Notes under the pieces: generated by a model | The model's database searches: none | Seen by the model: only the letters and a program-made list of their open reading frames with translations | Told to the model about the DNA's origin: nothing | Source of the DNA: Lachnospiraceae bacterium MA2020 | GTDB taxonomy: Bacteria > Bacillota > Clostridia > Lachnospirales > Lachnospiraceae | Reading direction: 5' to 3' | DNA length: 64,000 nucleotides | NCBI GenBank assembly: GCA_000746015.1 | Contig: JQKK01000011.1 | Span: 1 to 64,000 of the forward strand | In this document: positions 1 through 8,852 of the stretch, piece by piece | How the letters are laid out: every line of letters begins with the position of its first letter | How positions within the stretch are numbered: the stretch's first letter is position 1 | Position numbers and translations under genes: made by a program

Positions 1-297
<297 letters not shown>

Positions 298-395
298 AAA
301 AAGACTGGGAGCAAGTAAAACAAAACGGATGATTAAGGTTCGATGTTCGGTTTTTGATGTTCAGAAGAATATTTGAAAAATATTCAAAAAAGTGC

Positions 396-424
396 TTGAC
401 AAAGCAAACATCATGTGTTAGAAT
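396..424 (+). promoter_or_regulatory. Promoter of the tRNA cluster
   Basis: A consensus -35 box TTGACA (396-401), a 17-base spacer and a TAGAAT -10 box (419-424) lie 24 bases before tRNA-Asp. An A-tract ending in AAAAAAGTGC precedes the -35 box and resembles an UP element. The same block recurs before both tRNA-Lys genes. The promoter makes the tRNA cluster independent of the rRNA operon. Confidence 0.88.
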
Positions 425-447
425 AACAATGTTCGCGCACGAATGAT

Positions 448-521
448 GGCCCAGTGGCTCAGTTGGTTAGAGCGCCGCCCTGTCACGGCGGAGGTCGTCG
501 GTTCAAGTCCGTCCTGGGTCG
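448..521 (+). tRNA. tRNA-Asp (GTC)
   Basis: Cloverleaf with a GGCCCAG/CTGGGTC acceptor stem, the anticodon GTC in the loop between CCGCC and GGCGG, and a T-loop GTTCAAGTC. The 3' CCA is not encoded, as in all tRNAs of this window, so a CCA-adding enzyme is needed. First gene of a six-tRNA cluster. Confidence 0.96.
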
Positions 522-526
522 TTCGT

Positions 527-599
527 GGGATCTTAGCTCAGCTGGGAGAGCATCTGCCTTACAAGCAGAGGGTCACAGGTTCGAGCCCTGTAGGTCCCA
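527..599 (+). tRNA. tRNA-Val (TAC)
   Basis: Acceptor stem GGGATCT/AGGTCCC (with one T-G pair), anticodon TAC flanked by CTGCC and the matching arm, T-loop GTTCGAGCC. CCA not encoded. Five bases separate it from tRNA-Asp, so both come from one precursor. Confidence 0.96.
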
Positions 600-613
600 C
601 TTAACTAAATAAT

Positions 614-686
614 GCCGATATGGCTCAATTGGCAGAGCAGCTGATTTGTAATCAGCAGGTTAACGGTTCGAGTCCGTTTATCGGCT
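614..686 (+). tRNA. tRNA-Thr (TGT)
   Basis: Acceptor stem GCCGATA/TATCGGC, anticodon arm CTGATTTGTAATCAG with anticodon TGT, T-loop GTTCGAGTC. CCA not encoded. Third gene of the cluster. Confidence 0.96.
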
Positions 687-692
687 TTATGT

Positions 693-774
693 GGATGGTT
701 TCCCGAGTGGCCAAAGGGGGCAGACTGTAAATCTGTTGCAACTTGCTTCGATGGTTCGAATCCATCACCATCCA
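693..774 (+). tRNA. tRNA-Tyr (GTA)
   Basis: An 82-base class II tRNA with a long variable arm. Acceptor stem GGATGGT/ACCATCC, anticodon arm CAGACTGTAAATCTG with anticodon GTA, T-loop GTTCGAATC. CCA not encoded. Confidence 0.96.
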
Positions 775-800
775 TTTTGCACAGCCAGATGTGCTAATGA

Positions 801-874
801 CGCGGGGTGGAGCAGTCTGGAAGCTCGTCGGGCTCATAACCCGAAGGTCACAGGTTCAAATCCTGTCCCCGCTA
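801..874 (+). tRNA. Initiator tRNA-fMet (CAT)
   Basis: Anticodon CAT with the three G-C pairs next to the loop (GGG/CCC) that mark initiator tRNAs, and an unpaired first base as expected. The mismatch at 1-72 is C with T (801 against 873), not the more familiar C with A. CCA not encoded. Fifth gene of the cluster. Confidence 0.95.
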
Positions 875-890
875 CTCGATTTACCAAATT

Positions 891-963
<73 letters not shown>

Positions 964-967
964 CGTA

Positions 968-998
968 ACCCCAGGTACATAAGTATCTGGGGTTTTTT
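968..998 (+). terminator. Terminator of the tRNA cluster
   Basis: Stem of 10 pairs (969-978 with 983-992, CCCCAG at its base, one G-T pair), a four-base loop and six T. It starts six bases after tRNA-Phe and closes the tRNA transcript. Confidence 0.93.
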
Positions 999-1049
999 AT
1001 TTGCATTGATTTTACATGATACTACTTGTGCTTAGTTTGAGGCTAAAAC

Positions 1050-1078
1050 TTGCCTTTATAAATGAACTTTGTTACAAT
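1050..1078 (+). promoter_or_regulatory. Promoter of the surface-glycan operon
   Basis: TTGCCT (1050-1055), 17-base spacer, TACAAT (1073-1078), 43 bases before the first start codon of the operon. No terminator is seen inside the following five genes, so it probably drives all of them. Confidence 0.75.
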
Positions 1079-1121
1079 GAAGCAGCATGCTTAGTAGATA
1101 GATTACGAAAGGATATGTTTG

Positions 1122-2318
1122 ATGAGGTTTCTAATTTTAGGAGCAGGCCCTGCTGGTCTCTCTTTCGCTTGTTCTTTGATGAGCAAGGGAATAGATGATT
1201 TCCTTATAATTGAAAAAGAGTCAGAAGCTGGTGGTCTGTGTAGAAGCACAGAAGTAGATGATTCACCCTTTGATATTGGAGGAGGGCATTTCCTTGACGT
1301 AAGACGACCTGCTGTAGATGAGTTTCTTTTTAAGTATATGCCTGAAGAAGAGTGGGATAGATATGAAAGAGATTCTAAGATAGTTGTAGGTAAAAATATA
1401 ATAAATAGCCCAATTGAGGCAAATATCTGGCAGATGGATATTGAAGATCAGATAGAGTATCTTAAGGCAATAGCTGTTGCAGGTTGTAATCTTAAGACAC
1501 CGATGCCTCAGAAATTTACAGATTGGATCTTTTGGAAGCTGGGAGATAAGATAGCAGAAGATTATATGATCCCATATAACCAGAAGATGTTTGAATCTAA
1601 CCTTGATAATCTTGGAACATATTGGCTGGATAAACTGCCTGATGTTTCTTTTGAAGATACATTGAGGAGCTGCCTTGAGCATAAGGCATATGCAAAGCAA
1701 CCAGGACATGCTGAGTTCTTTTATCCTAAAAAATATGGATATGGTGAAGTATGGCTCAGAATGGCTGAGTCTATTAAGGATAAGATAATATATAATACCA
1801 AAGTTGAGAGCTTGGATGCTCAAAATAAGATTGTAAATGGCGAATATAGTGCAGATTGTATCATTAGTACTATTCCATGGACTTCTATAAGCGAGATAAT
1901 CGGAGCGGAAGATCATATATTAGACGATATTAAGAAGCTTAGATATAGTTCTATTGTTACAGAATATCATGAAGAAAATCTTGATACAAAGGCTCAGTGG
2001 ATATATTATCCAGATCCAAAGCTTGATTATCACAGAATACTTGTAAGGCATAATTTCTGCCCTGATTCCAGAGGGTATTGGACAGAGACAAATCTTGTAA
2101 GATATAAGGAAGATAAAACAAAGAAAGCATTTGTAAACGAATATGCTTATCCTCTTAATACAATAGATAAACCTGTGGCAATCAGAAATGTCCTTGAATT
2201 TATGGAGAAAAGGAATATTATCGGACTTGGAAGATGGGGAGAATGGCAGCATTATAATTCAGATGTAGTTGTAGAGCTTGGAATGAAGCTTGCTGACAGA
2301 CTTCTTGAGAAGAAATAA
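1122..2318 (+). CDS. FAD/NAD-binding mutase- or amine-oxidase-like protein
   Basis: Predicted flavoprotein of 398 residues. The N terminus has the dinucleotide-binding motif GAGPAG (residues 7-12), followed by an acidic strand end and the GGLCRS turn typical of the UDP-galactopyranose mutase/protoporphyrinogen-oxidase/amine-oxidase fold. The rest matches this group in length, but I cannot assign a substrate. The ATG at 1122 is preferred over a TTG one codon earlier because AAAGGA lies 8 bases upstream. It is the first gene of an operon with a sugar dehydratase/epimerase and two glycosyltransferases, which points to rearrangement or oxidation of a nucleotide- or lipid-linked sugar for surface glycan. 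A carotenoid or porphyrin role is less likely given the neighbours. Confidence 0.72.
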   Translation: MRFLILGAGPAGLSFACSLMSKGIDDFLIIEKESEAGGLCRSTEVDDSPFDIGGGHFLDVRRPAVDEFLFKYMPEEEWDRYERDSKIVVGKNIINSPIEANIWQMDIEDQIEYLKAIAVAGCNLKTPMPQKFTDWIFWKLGDKIAEDYMIPYNQKMFESNLDNLGTYWLDKLPDVSFEDTLRSCLEHKAYAKQPGHAEFFYPKKYGYGEVWLRMAESIKDKIIYNTKVESLDAQNKIVNGEYSADCIISTIPWTSISEIIGAEDHILDDIKKLRYSSIVTEYHEENLDTKAQWIYYPDPKLDYHRILVRHNFCPDSRGYWTETNLVRYKEDKTKKAFVNEYAYPLNTIDKPVAIRNVLEFMEKRNIIGLGRWGEWQHYNSDVVVELGMKLADRLLEKK

Positions 2319-2336
2319 GTAGGAGATAAATATATT

Positions 2337-3278
2337 ATGAAGGTATTAGTTTTAGGTGGAACAGGAATGGTTGGTTCTCACTTTATGAACAGCTACAAAA
2401 ATGATGGAGCTGAAGTATGGGGACTTGCCAGAAATTCTGCATCAAGTCGTATGGCGGCAATTCAGGATAATTCAATAATCAGATGTGATATCCTTGAGAG
2501 GGATGCACTTATGAGAATAATGAAGGAAATCAAGCCTGATATCATTATTCACATGGCAGCACAGGCATTCAATGGTGACTCATGGAATCTTGAGTATGTT
2601 ACACATCAGACAAACTATATGGGAACACTGAATGTGCTCTATTGCGCGCATGAAGCTGTACCTGAAGCTAAGGTGCTCCTTGCATGTTCATCGGCAGAGT
2701 ATGGAAATATAAAGGAAGAAGATTGTCCACTTGTTGAAGAGAGACTTCTTAAGCCTCATACACCTTACGGTGTTTCAAAGGCGGGTGTAGAAAACCTTGG
2801 AAGACAGTATGCTCTTAACTATGGAATGAAGGTATTCCTTCCTAGAATGTTTATCCATGTTGGAACAGGTCATCCACCTGCAACTGCTATTCAGAATTTT
2901 GCAAGGCAGCTTGCCCTTATCAAGAAGGGTGTGATTAAGCCTGAGATCCATGTAGGAAACCTCGAGACATATAGAGACTATATCGATGTTAGAGATGGTG
3001 TAAAGGCTATGAGGATCCTTATGGAGAAGGGTAACGCCGGAGAGCCATATAATATCTGTAATGGTAAGGCATATCAGATAAGAGAAATTCTTGATATGCT
3101 CATAGAGATATCTGGCGTAAAGGTTGACGTTATTTCAGATAAGAAGCTTTTCAGAGTAGCTGATGAGCCATTATTGCTTGGTGACGATACAAAGATCAAG
3201 GCTCTGGGATATGAGAGAGAGTTTTCTATGTATCAGACACTTGAAGATGTATTTGCTGATTGGGAGTCAAGAATATAA
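2337..3278 (+). CDS. NAD-dependent sugar epimerase/dehydratase (SDR family)
   Basis: Extended short-chain dehydrogenase of 313 residues. It has the N-terminal GGTGMVG nucleotide loop (residues 7-13), an acidic/basic segment after the second strand, a serine region around SSAEYG and the catalytic YxxxK (Y144, K148). The pattern resembles GDP-mannose 4,6-dehydratase and GDP-6-deoxy-mannose reductase relatives, so the likely job is making a modified nucleotide sugar. The start has AGGAG 9 bases upstream. It sits 18 bases after the flavoprotein gene and overlaps the next start by one base (TAATG), so the genes are co-transcribed and probably translationally coupled. The exact substrate cannot be read from the sequence. 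Confidence 0.82.
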   Translation: MKVLVLGGTGMVGSHFMNSYKNDGAEVWGLARNSASSRMAAIQDNSIIRCDILERDALMRIMKEIKPDIIIHMAAQAFNGDSWNLEYVTHQTNYMGTLNVLYCAHEAVPEAKVLLACSSAEYGNIKEEDCPLVEERLLKPHTPYGVSKAGVENLGRQYALNYGMKVFLPRMFIHVGTGHPPATAIQNFARQLALIKKGVIKPEIHVGNLETYRDYIDVRDGVKAMRILMEKGNAGEPYNICNGKAYQIREILDMLIEISGVKVDVISDKKLFRVADEPLLLGDDTKIKALGYEREFSMYQTLEDVFADWESRI

Positions 3279-4030
3279 TGCTCAAGGAATTTAAGAATGT
3301 AACTATATTGCTCCCAGCTATGGATGAGACATATTCACTTCGTGAGACTGTAGAGACTATATTAAATACTTGTGATAATAAAGATCTCGCAGAGTTTATA
3401 CTGTTGCTTTGCGACAGGACAACACCTGAGTCAAGAGCTGTTGCTAATCAGCTTGTTTATGACTATCAGGATAGGGTATCGATTTATATTCATGACCAGA
3501 AGCTTCCGTTTGTAGGAGGCGCTGTACGCGAGGGATTTGATCTTGCAAAGGGCAGTCACGTTGTACTTATGTCGAGTGACCTTGAGACAGATCCTAATGT
3601 CATTAAAAAGTTTATAATGCTTGCAAAGAAACATCCGGATCATATTATTACAGCTACAAGATGGACACGTGGCGGCGGATTTGAGCATTATAACAAGGTA
3701 AAGCTTGTATGTAATTTCATTTTTGAAAGAGTTATCGGACTTTTCTATCTTTCTGGACTGTCTGATCTGACTTATGCATATAGGATCTTTCCTACAAAGC
3801 TGATGCAGTCTATTGAGTGGGAGGAGCTTAAGCATCCATTCTTCTTAGAGACAGCACTTAAGCCTTTAAGACTTGGTGTAAAATTTATAGAAGTTCCGGC
3901 ACACTGGGTAGCAAGGACAGAAGGAGTGTCACAGAATTCGTTTATGGCAAACTTCAAGTACTTTAAGACTGCCTGGCACAATAGATTTTTGAAAAGAAAG
4001 CAGATATTACGGAGACATAATGCTCAATAA
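3278..4030 (+). CDS. Family 2 glycosyltransferase
   Basis: GT-A fold glycosyltransferase of 250 residues, resembling dolichol-phosphate or polyprenyl-phosphate sugar synthases. It starts with a VTILLPAMDE strand, carries an LCDRTTPES segment and an acidic SSDLETDP metal/nucleotide site, and ends without membrane segments. Its partner is the GT-C membrane protein downstream. A plausible scheme is that this enzyme loads a sugar on a polyprenyl phosphate and the GT-C enzyme moves it on the outer face; this is inference. The ATG at 3278 overlaps the stop of the gene before, and an upstream GGAG supports it. The end overlaps the next gene by 11 bases. Confidence 0.83.
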   Translation: MLKEFKNVTILLPAMDETYSLRETVETILNTCDNKDLAEFILLLCDRTTPESRAVANQLVYDYQDRVSIYIHDQKLPFVGGAVREGFDLAKGSHVVLMSSDLETDPNVIKKFIMLAKKHPDHIITATRWTRGGGFEHYNKVKLVCNFIFERVIGLFYLSGLSDLTYAYRIFPTKLMQSIEWEELKHPFFLETALKPLRLGVKFIEVPAHWVARTEGVSQNSFMANFKYFKTAWHNRFLKRKQILRRHNAQ

Positions 4031-5675
4031 AATAAAAGAAAAAACCGCTGTAAAAGGCGGTTTATTCCACTTTAAAAGTGAACTTGATAAAATTAGATTC
4101 TGGACTATGATCGGATTTGTGCTTGTGGTAGCAGCACTTGCATGGCAATCAGATGATGCATATCATGGTTATGTAATGTCAAGACGCCTTGCGGAAGGGC
4201 AAGGCTTTGTATATAACGTGGCTGAAAGAGCGACGGCAAGTACGTGTCCGTTGTTTTCGCTTATCATAGCTCTGGCATATTTTATCACGCGGGAGATGTA
4301 TTTTACATCACTTGCAGTATGTACGATCTTTTCTTCACTGGCATATTATATATTTGCTTATAAGCTATGTAATACCACGAAGCAGGTTCTGATAGGATTT
4401 ATGGCCTTTGTAGGCAGTCAGGCTTTTATAAGTTATACTACTTCGGGACTCGAAAACAGTCTGTTATTTTTACTAAGTGCACTGTTTATTTGGAGAATGT
4501 CAAGATCTGAGAATTATAACGCAAAAGAGATGCTTTTACTTGCGCTTATATTTTCTCTGTCAGCAATGACAAGAATGGATTCTGTGTTGCTGTTTATTCC
4601 GTTGATCGTATGGATATATCTTTTCAAGAGAGATGGAGTATCTTTTATCCAGGCGGTAGGGCTTGGTATTTTGGGACTTATGCCATTTATATTATGGGAG
4701 TGTTTTGCTACATTTTATTTTGGTTTTCCATTCCCTAATCCTGCTTATGTGAAGCTTGGAACGCATATTGCGCAGCATGAATACTATCAGAGAGGTATCA
4801 TATATGCCATATATACAGCAATGGAGGATCTGGTAGTACTTACAGCACCACTTATATATGTGATCATAGCTGTTTTGTCAAAGAAGATTAAGTATATTCT
4901 TGCAGCAGCAGGTATAATAGTTTATGGAATGTACGTCATCCGTATCGGTGGTGACTTCATGATGGGAAGGCATTTTACAAATCTCTTTTTTATCTCTGTG
5001 TGTATGGCAGTTTTAATGTTCAGACAGGAAGATGGAGTTTTAAGAGATATTGTAAAGTATCAGAAATGGTTTGGCGGAGTTGTAATTTTTTCAGTATTAT
5101 TCGCTGCAACATTTGGAAGAACTGTCGGAATGCAGTATATTTCAGGGCATATATTTGGATCTCAGATTTCTGATGAGCGTGAGTATTATTTTGGAACTAC
5201 AGGTCTTTACAATAATGTAAAGTCACTTATAGAAACAGGAAGGCTCTGTGTATCAGATACATGGAATACGCAGGCGACTGACGATATAAGAAATCAGGGA
5301 GTTAGTGGAAATATTATTGAAAATGCTGCCGGTATTTTGGTATATTATAATCCGGATATATATTTGAATGATACTTATTCACTTGGAGATCCGTTTTTAT
5401 CAAAGCTCCCGGCAAAGTATAATCCTAACTGGAGAGTAGGACATATCAGACGTGAAGTTCCGGATGGATATAGAGAATCGATATGGTCTGATAAAAATAA
5501 AATAAAAGATGTAGATTTACATGAATATTATGATAAGATAAGACTTATCACAAGGGGAAACTTGTTTAACTCAGAACGAATCAAGGCAATTATTGACATC
5601 AATTTGGGTAAATACCAATACCTGATTGATAATTATGAGAAAAGACAGGCAGAAAATGAAGAAGAGAAGAAGTAA
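4020..5675 (+). CDS. GT-C family membrane glycosyltransferase
   Basis: Integral membrane protein of 551 residues with about nine or ten hydrophobic segments between residues 28 and 375, followed by a soluble C-terminal part. Right after the first membrane segment lies SDDAY (D45, D46), the acidic first-loop motif of GT-C enzymes that use polyprenyl-phosphate sugars (ArnT, PMT, mycobacterial arabinofuranosyltransferases). It is therefore predicted to transfer a lipid-linked sugar on the outer face of the membrane. The start has GGAGA 5 bases upstream and lies inside the end of the GT2 gene. The 3' end overlaps the L,D-transpeptidase gene, so the two are coupled. The acceptor is unknown; a wall glycan is likely from context. 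Confidence 0.8.
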   Translation: MLNKIKEKTAVKGGLFHFKSELDKIRFWTMIGFVLVVAALAWQSDDAYHGYVMSRRLAEGQGFVYNVAERATASTCPLFSLIIALAYFITREMYFTSLAVCTIFSSLAYYIFAYKLCNTTKQVLIGFMAFVGSQAFISYTTSGLENSLLFLLSALFIWRMSRSENYNAKEMLLLALIFSLSAMTRMDSVLLFIPLIVWIYLFKRDGVSFIQAVGLGILGLMPFILWECFATFYFGFPFPNPAYVKLGTHIAQHEYYQRGIIYAIYTAMEDLVVLTAPLIYVIIAVLSKKIKYILAAAGIIVYGMYVIRIGGDFMMGRHFTNLFFISVCMAVLMFRQEDGVLRDIVKYQKWFGGVVIFSVLFAATFGRTVGMQYISGHIFGSQISDEREYYFGTTGLYNNVKSLIETGRLCVSDTWNTQATDDIRNQGVSGNIIENAAGILVYYNPDIYLNDTYSLGDPFLSKLPAKYNPNWRVGHIRREVPDGYRESIWSDKNKIKDVDLHEYYDKIRLITRGNLFNSERIKAIIDINLGKYQYLIDNYEKRQAENEEEKK

Positions 5676-7194
5676 CACAGGCAGTCGGTTAATTTTAGCA
5701 GTAATAGGGGTTATTGCACTTGTTTATTTTGGTTTTGCGATTTTCTTTATTGGCCATTTTACTTTTGGCACTACTATTAATGAGGAAAATGTAGCAGGCA
5801 AGAGCATAGCACAGGTTGAAGGGATTTTTACAGAGCAGGCTAATGGATATATCTTAAATATATCCGGCAGAGATGACAAAGTTGGAAGTGTAAATGCTAC
5901 GGATATTTCTCTTCGTCCGGTATTTAATGGTGAGATAGATAATTTTTTGTCTGATCAGAACTGCTTTGCATGGCCATTAGCATTGTTTAAGAGTACGGCA
6001 TTTTATACGGATTCTGTTGCTGATTATGACATAAGTGCATTGAAGGCAGTGGTTGATAGTTTGGACTTTTTCAAAAATGAGAGAGATCCTGAAGATGCTA
6101 AGATCAGTGATTATGCTGATGGAGGATATACTGTAATTGCAGAGGACCTTGGATCCAAGCTTGACAAAGATGCAGTATATGATGCAGTAGAAACCGCAGT
6201 AGGCTCTCTGATAGAAACACTTGATCTTGATGAGGCTGATTGTTATGTAAAGCCTGAGATTTATTCTGATAATGAAGAGCTTAATGAGAAGGTAAATAAT
6301 CTCAATAAGTATGTAATCACAAATTTAACTTATGACTTTGGAAGTGAGAGAGAAGTCCTTGATGGCAATGTAATTAAGGACTGGCTCATTGTAGATGGAA
6401 CGAGCGTAAGTCTTGATCAGGCTAAAGTAAAAGAGTATGTGGCGTCTCTTGCACATGACCACGATACATTTGGAAGAAAGAGAAGCTTCAAGACAACTTC
6501 TGGCAGACAGATAACTGTCAGCGGTGGAGATTTTGGATGGTGGATGGACAGACCATCTACGATTTCAGCGATAGTTGAAGCTGTTGAAAATGGAACCCAG
6601 GGAGAGATCCCACTTGTTTATTTTGGCAAGGGCATGAGCTATGGCAGTGATGACATCGGAAGCTCTTATGTTGAAATAGACCTTGATAATCAGCATGTTT
6701 ATGTATATGTTTCCGGAAATATGGTAATTGAGAGTGATTGTGTTTCTGGTAAAGTTGCAACGGGCAATTATACACCGGAAGGAACATACTCTATTACATA
6801 TAAGGAAAGGGATGCTACATTGGTTGGAGAGAACTATTCTTCACCTGTTTCATACTGGATGCCATTTAATGGAAATATCGGTATGCATGATGCGACATGG
6901 AGAAGCAGTTTTGGAGGAAATATTTATGTGACAGGCGGATCACATGGCTGTGTAAACCTTCCTCTTTCCAAGGCATCAAAGATTTTTGACTATGTATTTA
7001 AGGGTGAGCCTGTTATCGTCTATGGCGGAAAGAAGGCTGCACCTAAGAAGGAACTTACAGAAGAAGAAAAGCAGCAACAGCTTTTGAAGCAGCTGCTTGA
7101 ACAGATGCAGAACGGTACTTTGCCTGCTGCTACAGATCCGGCAGCGGCAGCTACGCCTGTAACACCAGATGCAGCAGCAGTTCCTGCACAATAA
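5656..7194 (+). CDS. L,D-transpeptidase (YkuD), membrane anchored
   Basis: Predicted peptidoglycan cross-linking enzyme of 512 residues. The chosen ATG (5656) lies inside the preceding gene and gives a basic N terminus followed by one membrane segment (about residues 12-32). An earlier ATG at 5635 is possible. The middle holds a repeated putative peptidoglycan-binding region (PG_binding_4 type). The catalytic YkuD domain covers about residues 325-455, with the conserved His of GMHDATW and the SHGC motif (C432). It ends in a Gln/Lys-rich helix and an Ala/Pro/Thr-rich tail of about 35 residues that looks disordered. Being coupled to a GT-C enzyme suggests wall polymer attachment or remodelling in the same place. 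Confidence 0.9.
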   Translation: MKKRRSNTGSRLILAVIGVIALVYFGFAIFFIGHFTFGTTINEENVAGKSIAQVEGIFTEQANGYILNISGRDDKVGSVNATDISLRPVFNGEIDNFLSDQNCFAWPLALFKSTAFYTDSVADYDISALKAVVDSLDFFKNERDPEDAKISDYADGGYTVIAEDLGSKLDKDAVYDAVETAVGSLIETLDLDEADCYVKPEIYSDNEELNEKVNNLNKYVITNLTYDFGSEREVLDGNVIKDWLIVDGTSVSLDQAKVKEYVASLAHDHDTFGRKRSFKTTSGRQITVSGGDFGWWMDRPSTISAIVEAVENGTQGEIPLVYFGKGMSYGSDDIGSSYVEIDLDNQHVYVYVSGNMVIESDCVSGKVATGNYTPEGTYSITYKERDATLVGENYSSPVSYWMPFNGNIGMHDATWRSSFGGNIYVTGGSHGCVNLPLSKASKIFDYVFKGEPVIVYGGKKAAPKKELTEEEKQQQLLKQLLEQMQNGTLPAATDPAAAATPVTPDAAAVPAQ

Positions 7195-7211
7195 TATTGT
7201 TTTATAACGTA

Positions 7212-7246
7212 TATAGCTCATGACCTTAATAAGGGCGTGAGCTATA
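7212..7246 (+). other. Long stem-loop between operons
   Basis: TATAGCTCATG pairs with CGTGAGCTATA (one G-T), then one A-G mismatch, then CCTT with AAGG around an AAT loop. That is 15 pairs in 35 bases. It lies between the transpeptidase gene and the next operon. No T-run follows, so it is not a standard intrinsic terminator. It may still end or stabilise the upstream transcript. Confidence 0.6.
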
Positions 7247-7267
7247 CTAACATATGGGATTAATTAT

Positions 7268-7726
7268 ATGAGAGATGCAAGACTTAAAGAGTATGGCAGA
7301 GACATACTTCAGAATGAAACATATGGAACACTTGAGAACTATATACAGCATGGCAGAGTCACTGTACTCGAGCACTCTTTGAGGGTGGCAGAGACAAGCC
7401 TTAGGATCAGCGATTTTTGCCGGAAAAGATTCAGATGGAGCTGCAGGGAGCGTGAAATGGTCAGAGGAGCTCTTTTACATGACTATTTTTTATATGACTG
7501 GCATGAAAAGGGAAAAGGGCATAGACTTCATGGCTTTACACATGCTGCAGCTGCTCTGAATAATGCACGTAAGGACTATGTACTTACACGCTGCGAGGAA
7601 GAAATAATACACAAGCACATGTTTCCTTTGAATGTGACAAGGGTGCCGATGTGCAGGGAAGCCTGGATAGTGACTATGGCAGATAAATACTGCTCACTTA
7701 TCGAAACTATTGCAATGAGAAAGTAA
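7268..7726 (+). CDS. HD-domain phosphohydrolase
   Basis: Small HD-superfamily protein of 152 residues. Metal-site residues are visible in the order HSLRVAE, HD (in LLHDYFLYDWH), HGFTHA and a late D (in MADKY), which is the usual HD layout. Members are metal-dependent phosphohydrolases, often acting on nucleotides; the substrate here is not predictable. It is the first gene of the yaaO-like operon, with one base before the decarboxylase start. GGGA 8 bases upstream serves as a ribosome site. Confidence 0.75.
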   Translation: MRDARLKEYGRDILQNETYGTLENYIQHGRVTVLEHSLRVAETSLRISDFCRKRFRWSCREREMVRGALLHDYFLYDWHEKGKGHRLHGFTHAAAALNNARKDYVLTRCEEEIIHKHMFPLNVTRVPMCREAWIVTMADKYCSLIETIAMRK

Positions 7727-7727
7727 T

Positions 7728-8852
7728 ATGTACAGAGAACTTGAAAATTTAGCAAATTCGGATCTTTATCCATTTCATATGCCGGGACACAAAAGGATGC
7801 CCTTGGATTCCTGTCTTGATGGTGCATTAAGTATCGATATTACAGAAATCGATGATTTTGATAACATGCATCATAGTGAGGGCATTATAAGAGAACTAGA
7901 GATAAAAATGGCGGAAGTATTTGGAGGTAAGAATGCATATATACTTGTAAATGGATCTACATCCGGCATATTAAGTGCGATATCGTCATGCACAACAAGG
8001 GGCGGGAAGATACTTATGGCAAGAAACAGCCATAAGAGTGCATATAATGCAGCATTTTTAAATGAGTTAAATGTGAAGTATCTTTATCCTACTAAGCTGG
8101 AGCCATTTGACATAAATGGAGGGATCCGTCCTGAAGACGTCTGCGAGGCTCTTAGAGCCGATACTGATATAGAAGCGGTATTTATTACCTCGCCAACATA
8201 TGAAGGTGTTATTTCCGATGTCAGGGCCATTTCAGAGGCATGCCATGATGCAGGAGTGCCTCTTATAGTGGATAGTGCACATGGGGCACATTTAGGATTA
8301 TTTGAAAAGTTTTCAAAAGAGTATAATGCTGAAGCTGCGATAAAGTGCGGTGCGGACATTGTTATATGCAGTTTACATAAAACACTGCCATCTTTTACAC
8401 AGACAGCTATGGTACTTATAGACAGTAAGCTCATTGATATTGAAAAGTTTAAAATGTACTATTCAATTTTTCAGACAAGCAGCCCTTCATACGTCTTTAT
8501 GGCAGGGATTGATAAGTGTGTGGAGCTTATAAAGGAAAGCGGGCAGGAAAGATATACTGAACTTGATAGAAGACTTACGAAGCTGAGAGCAAAAAAATAT
8601 AAAAACATTCATATCTTTGGACCTGAGTACATAGGTAAAGATGCAGTATATGGCTTTGATGTGACAAAGCTTTGCATTGCAGCAGATGGTCTTAGCGGAA
8701 AAGAACTATATGACAGGTTAAGGTGCATTTTCCATCTACAGTGTGAAATGGCAATGGGCAGTTATGCTTTGCTGATGACAACACTTATGGATACGGATGA
8801 TGGATTTAATAGACTTGAGACGGCTTTGGAGAGAATAGATGAAGATATATGA
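7728..8852 (+). CDS. Orn/Lys/Arg decarboxylase, PLP-binding major domain
   Basis: PLP-dependent fold type I decarboxylase of the ornithine/lysine/arginine family (YaaO/SpeA group), 374 residues. It begins with the family signature YPFHMPGHKR, then DITEIDDFD and the GSTSGI phosphate site. K218 in SLHKTLPSF is the Schiff-base lysine. Family members of this type are about 450-490 residues because they carry a C-terminal domain. Here that domain is missing from this reading frame and is encoded by the next one, which overlaps by 14 bases. It probably makes a polyamine precursor. The position before a nucleotide kinase, yaaR and holB matches Bacillus yaaO. Confidence 0.88.
   Translation: MYRELENLANSDLYPFHMPGHKRMPLDSCLDGALSIDITEIDDFDNMHHSEGIIRELEIKMAEVFGGKNAYILVNGSTSGILSAISSCTTRGGKILMARNSHKSAYNAAFLNELNVKYLYPTKLEPFDINGGIRPEDVCEALRADTDIEAVFITSPTYEGVISDVRAISEACHDAGVPLIVDSAHGAHLGLFEKFSKEYNAEAAIKCGADIVICSLHKTLPSFTQTAMVLIDSKLIDIEKFKMYYSIFQTSSPSYVFMAGIDKCVELIKESGQERYTELDRRLTKLRAKKYKNIHIFGPEYIGKDAVYGFDVTKLCIAADGLSGKELYDRLRCIFHLQCEMAMGSYALLMTTLMDTDDGFNRLETALERIDEDI

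Noticed and set aside
1263-1916. 217-codon minus-strand frame opposite the flavoprotein gene
   Set aside because: It is antisense to a clear coding gene and rich in Ile/Tyr/Leu as expected from AT-rich shadow frames.
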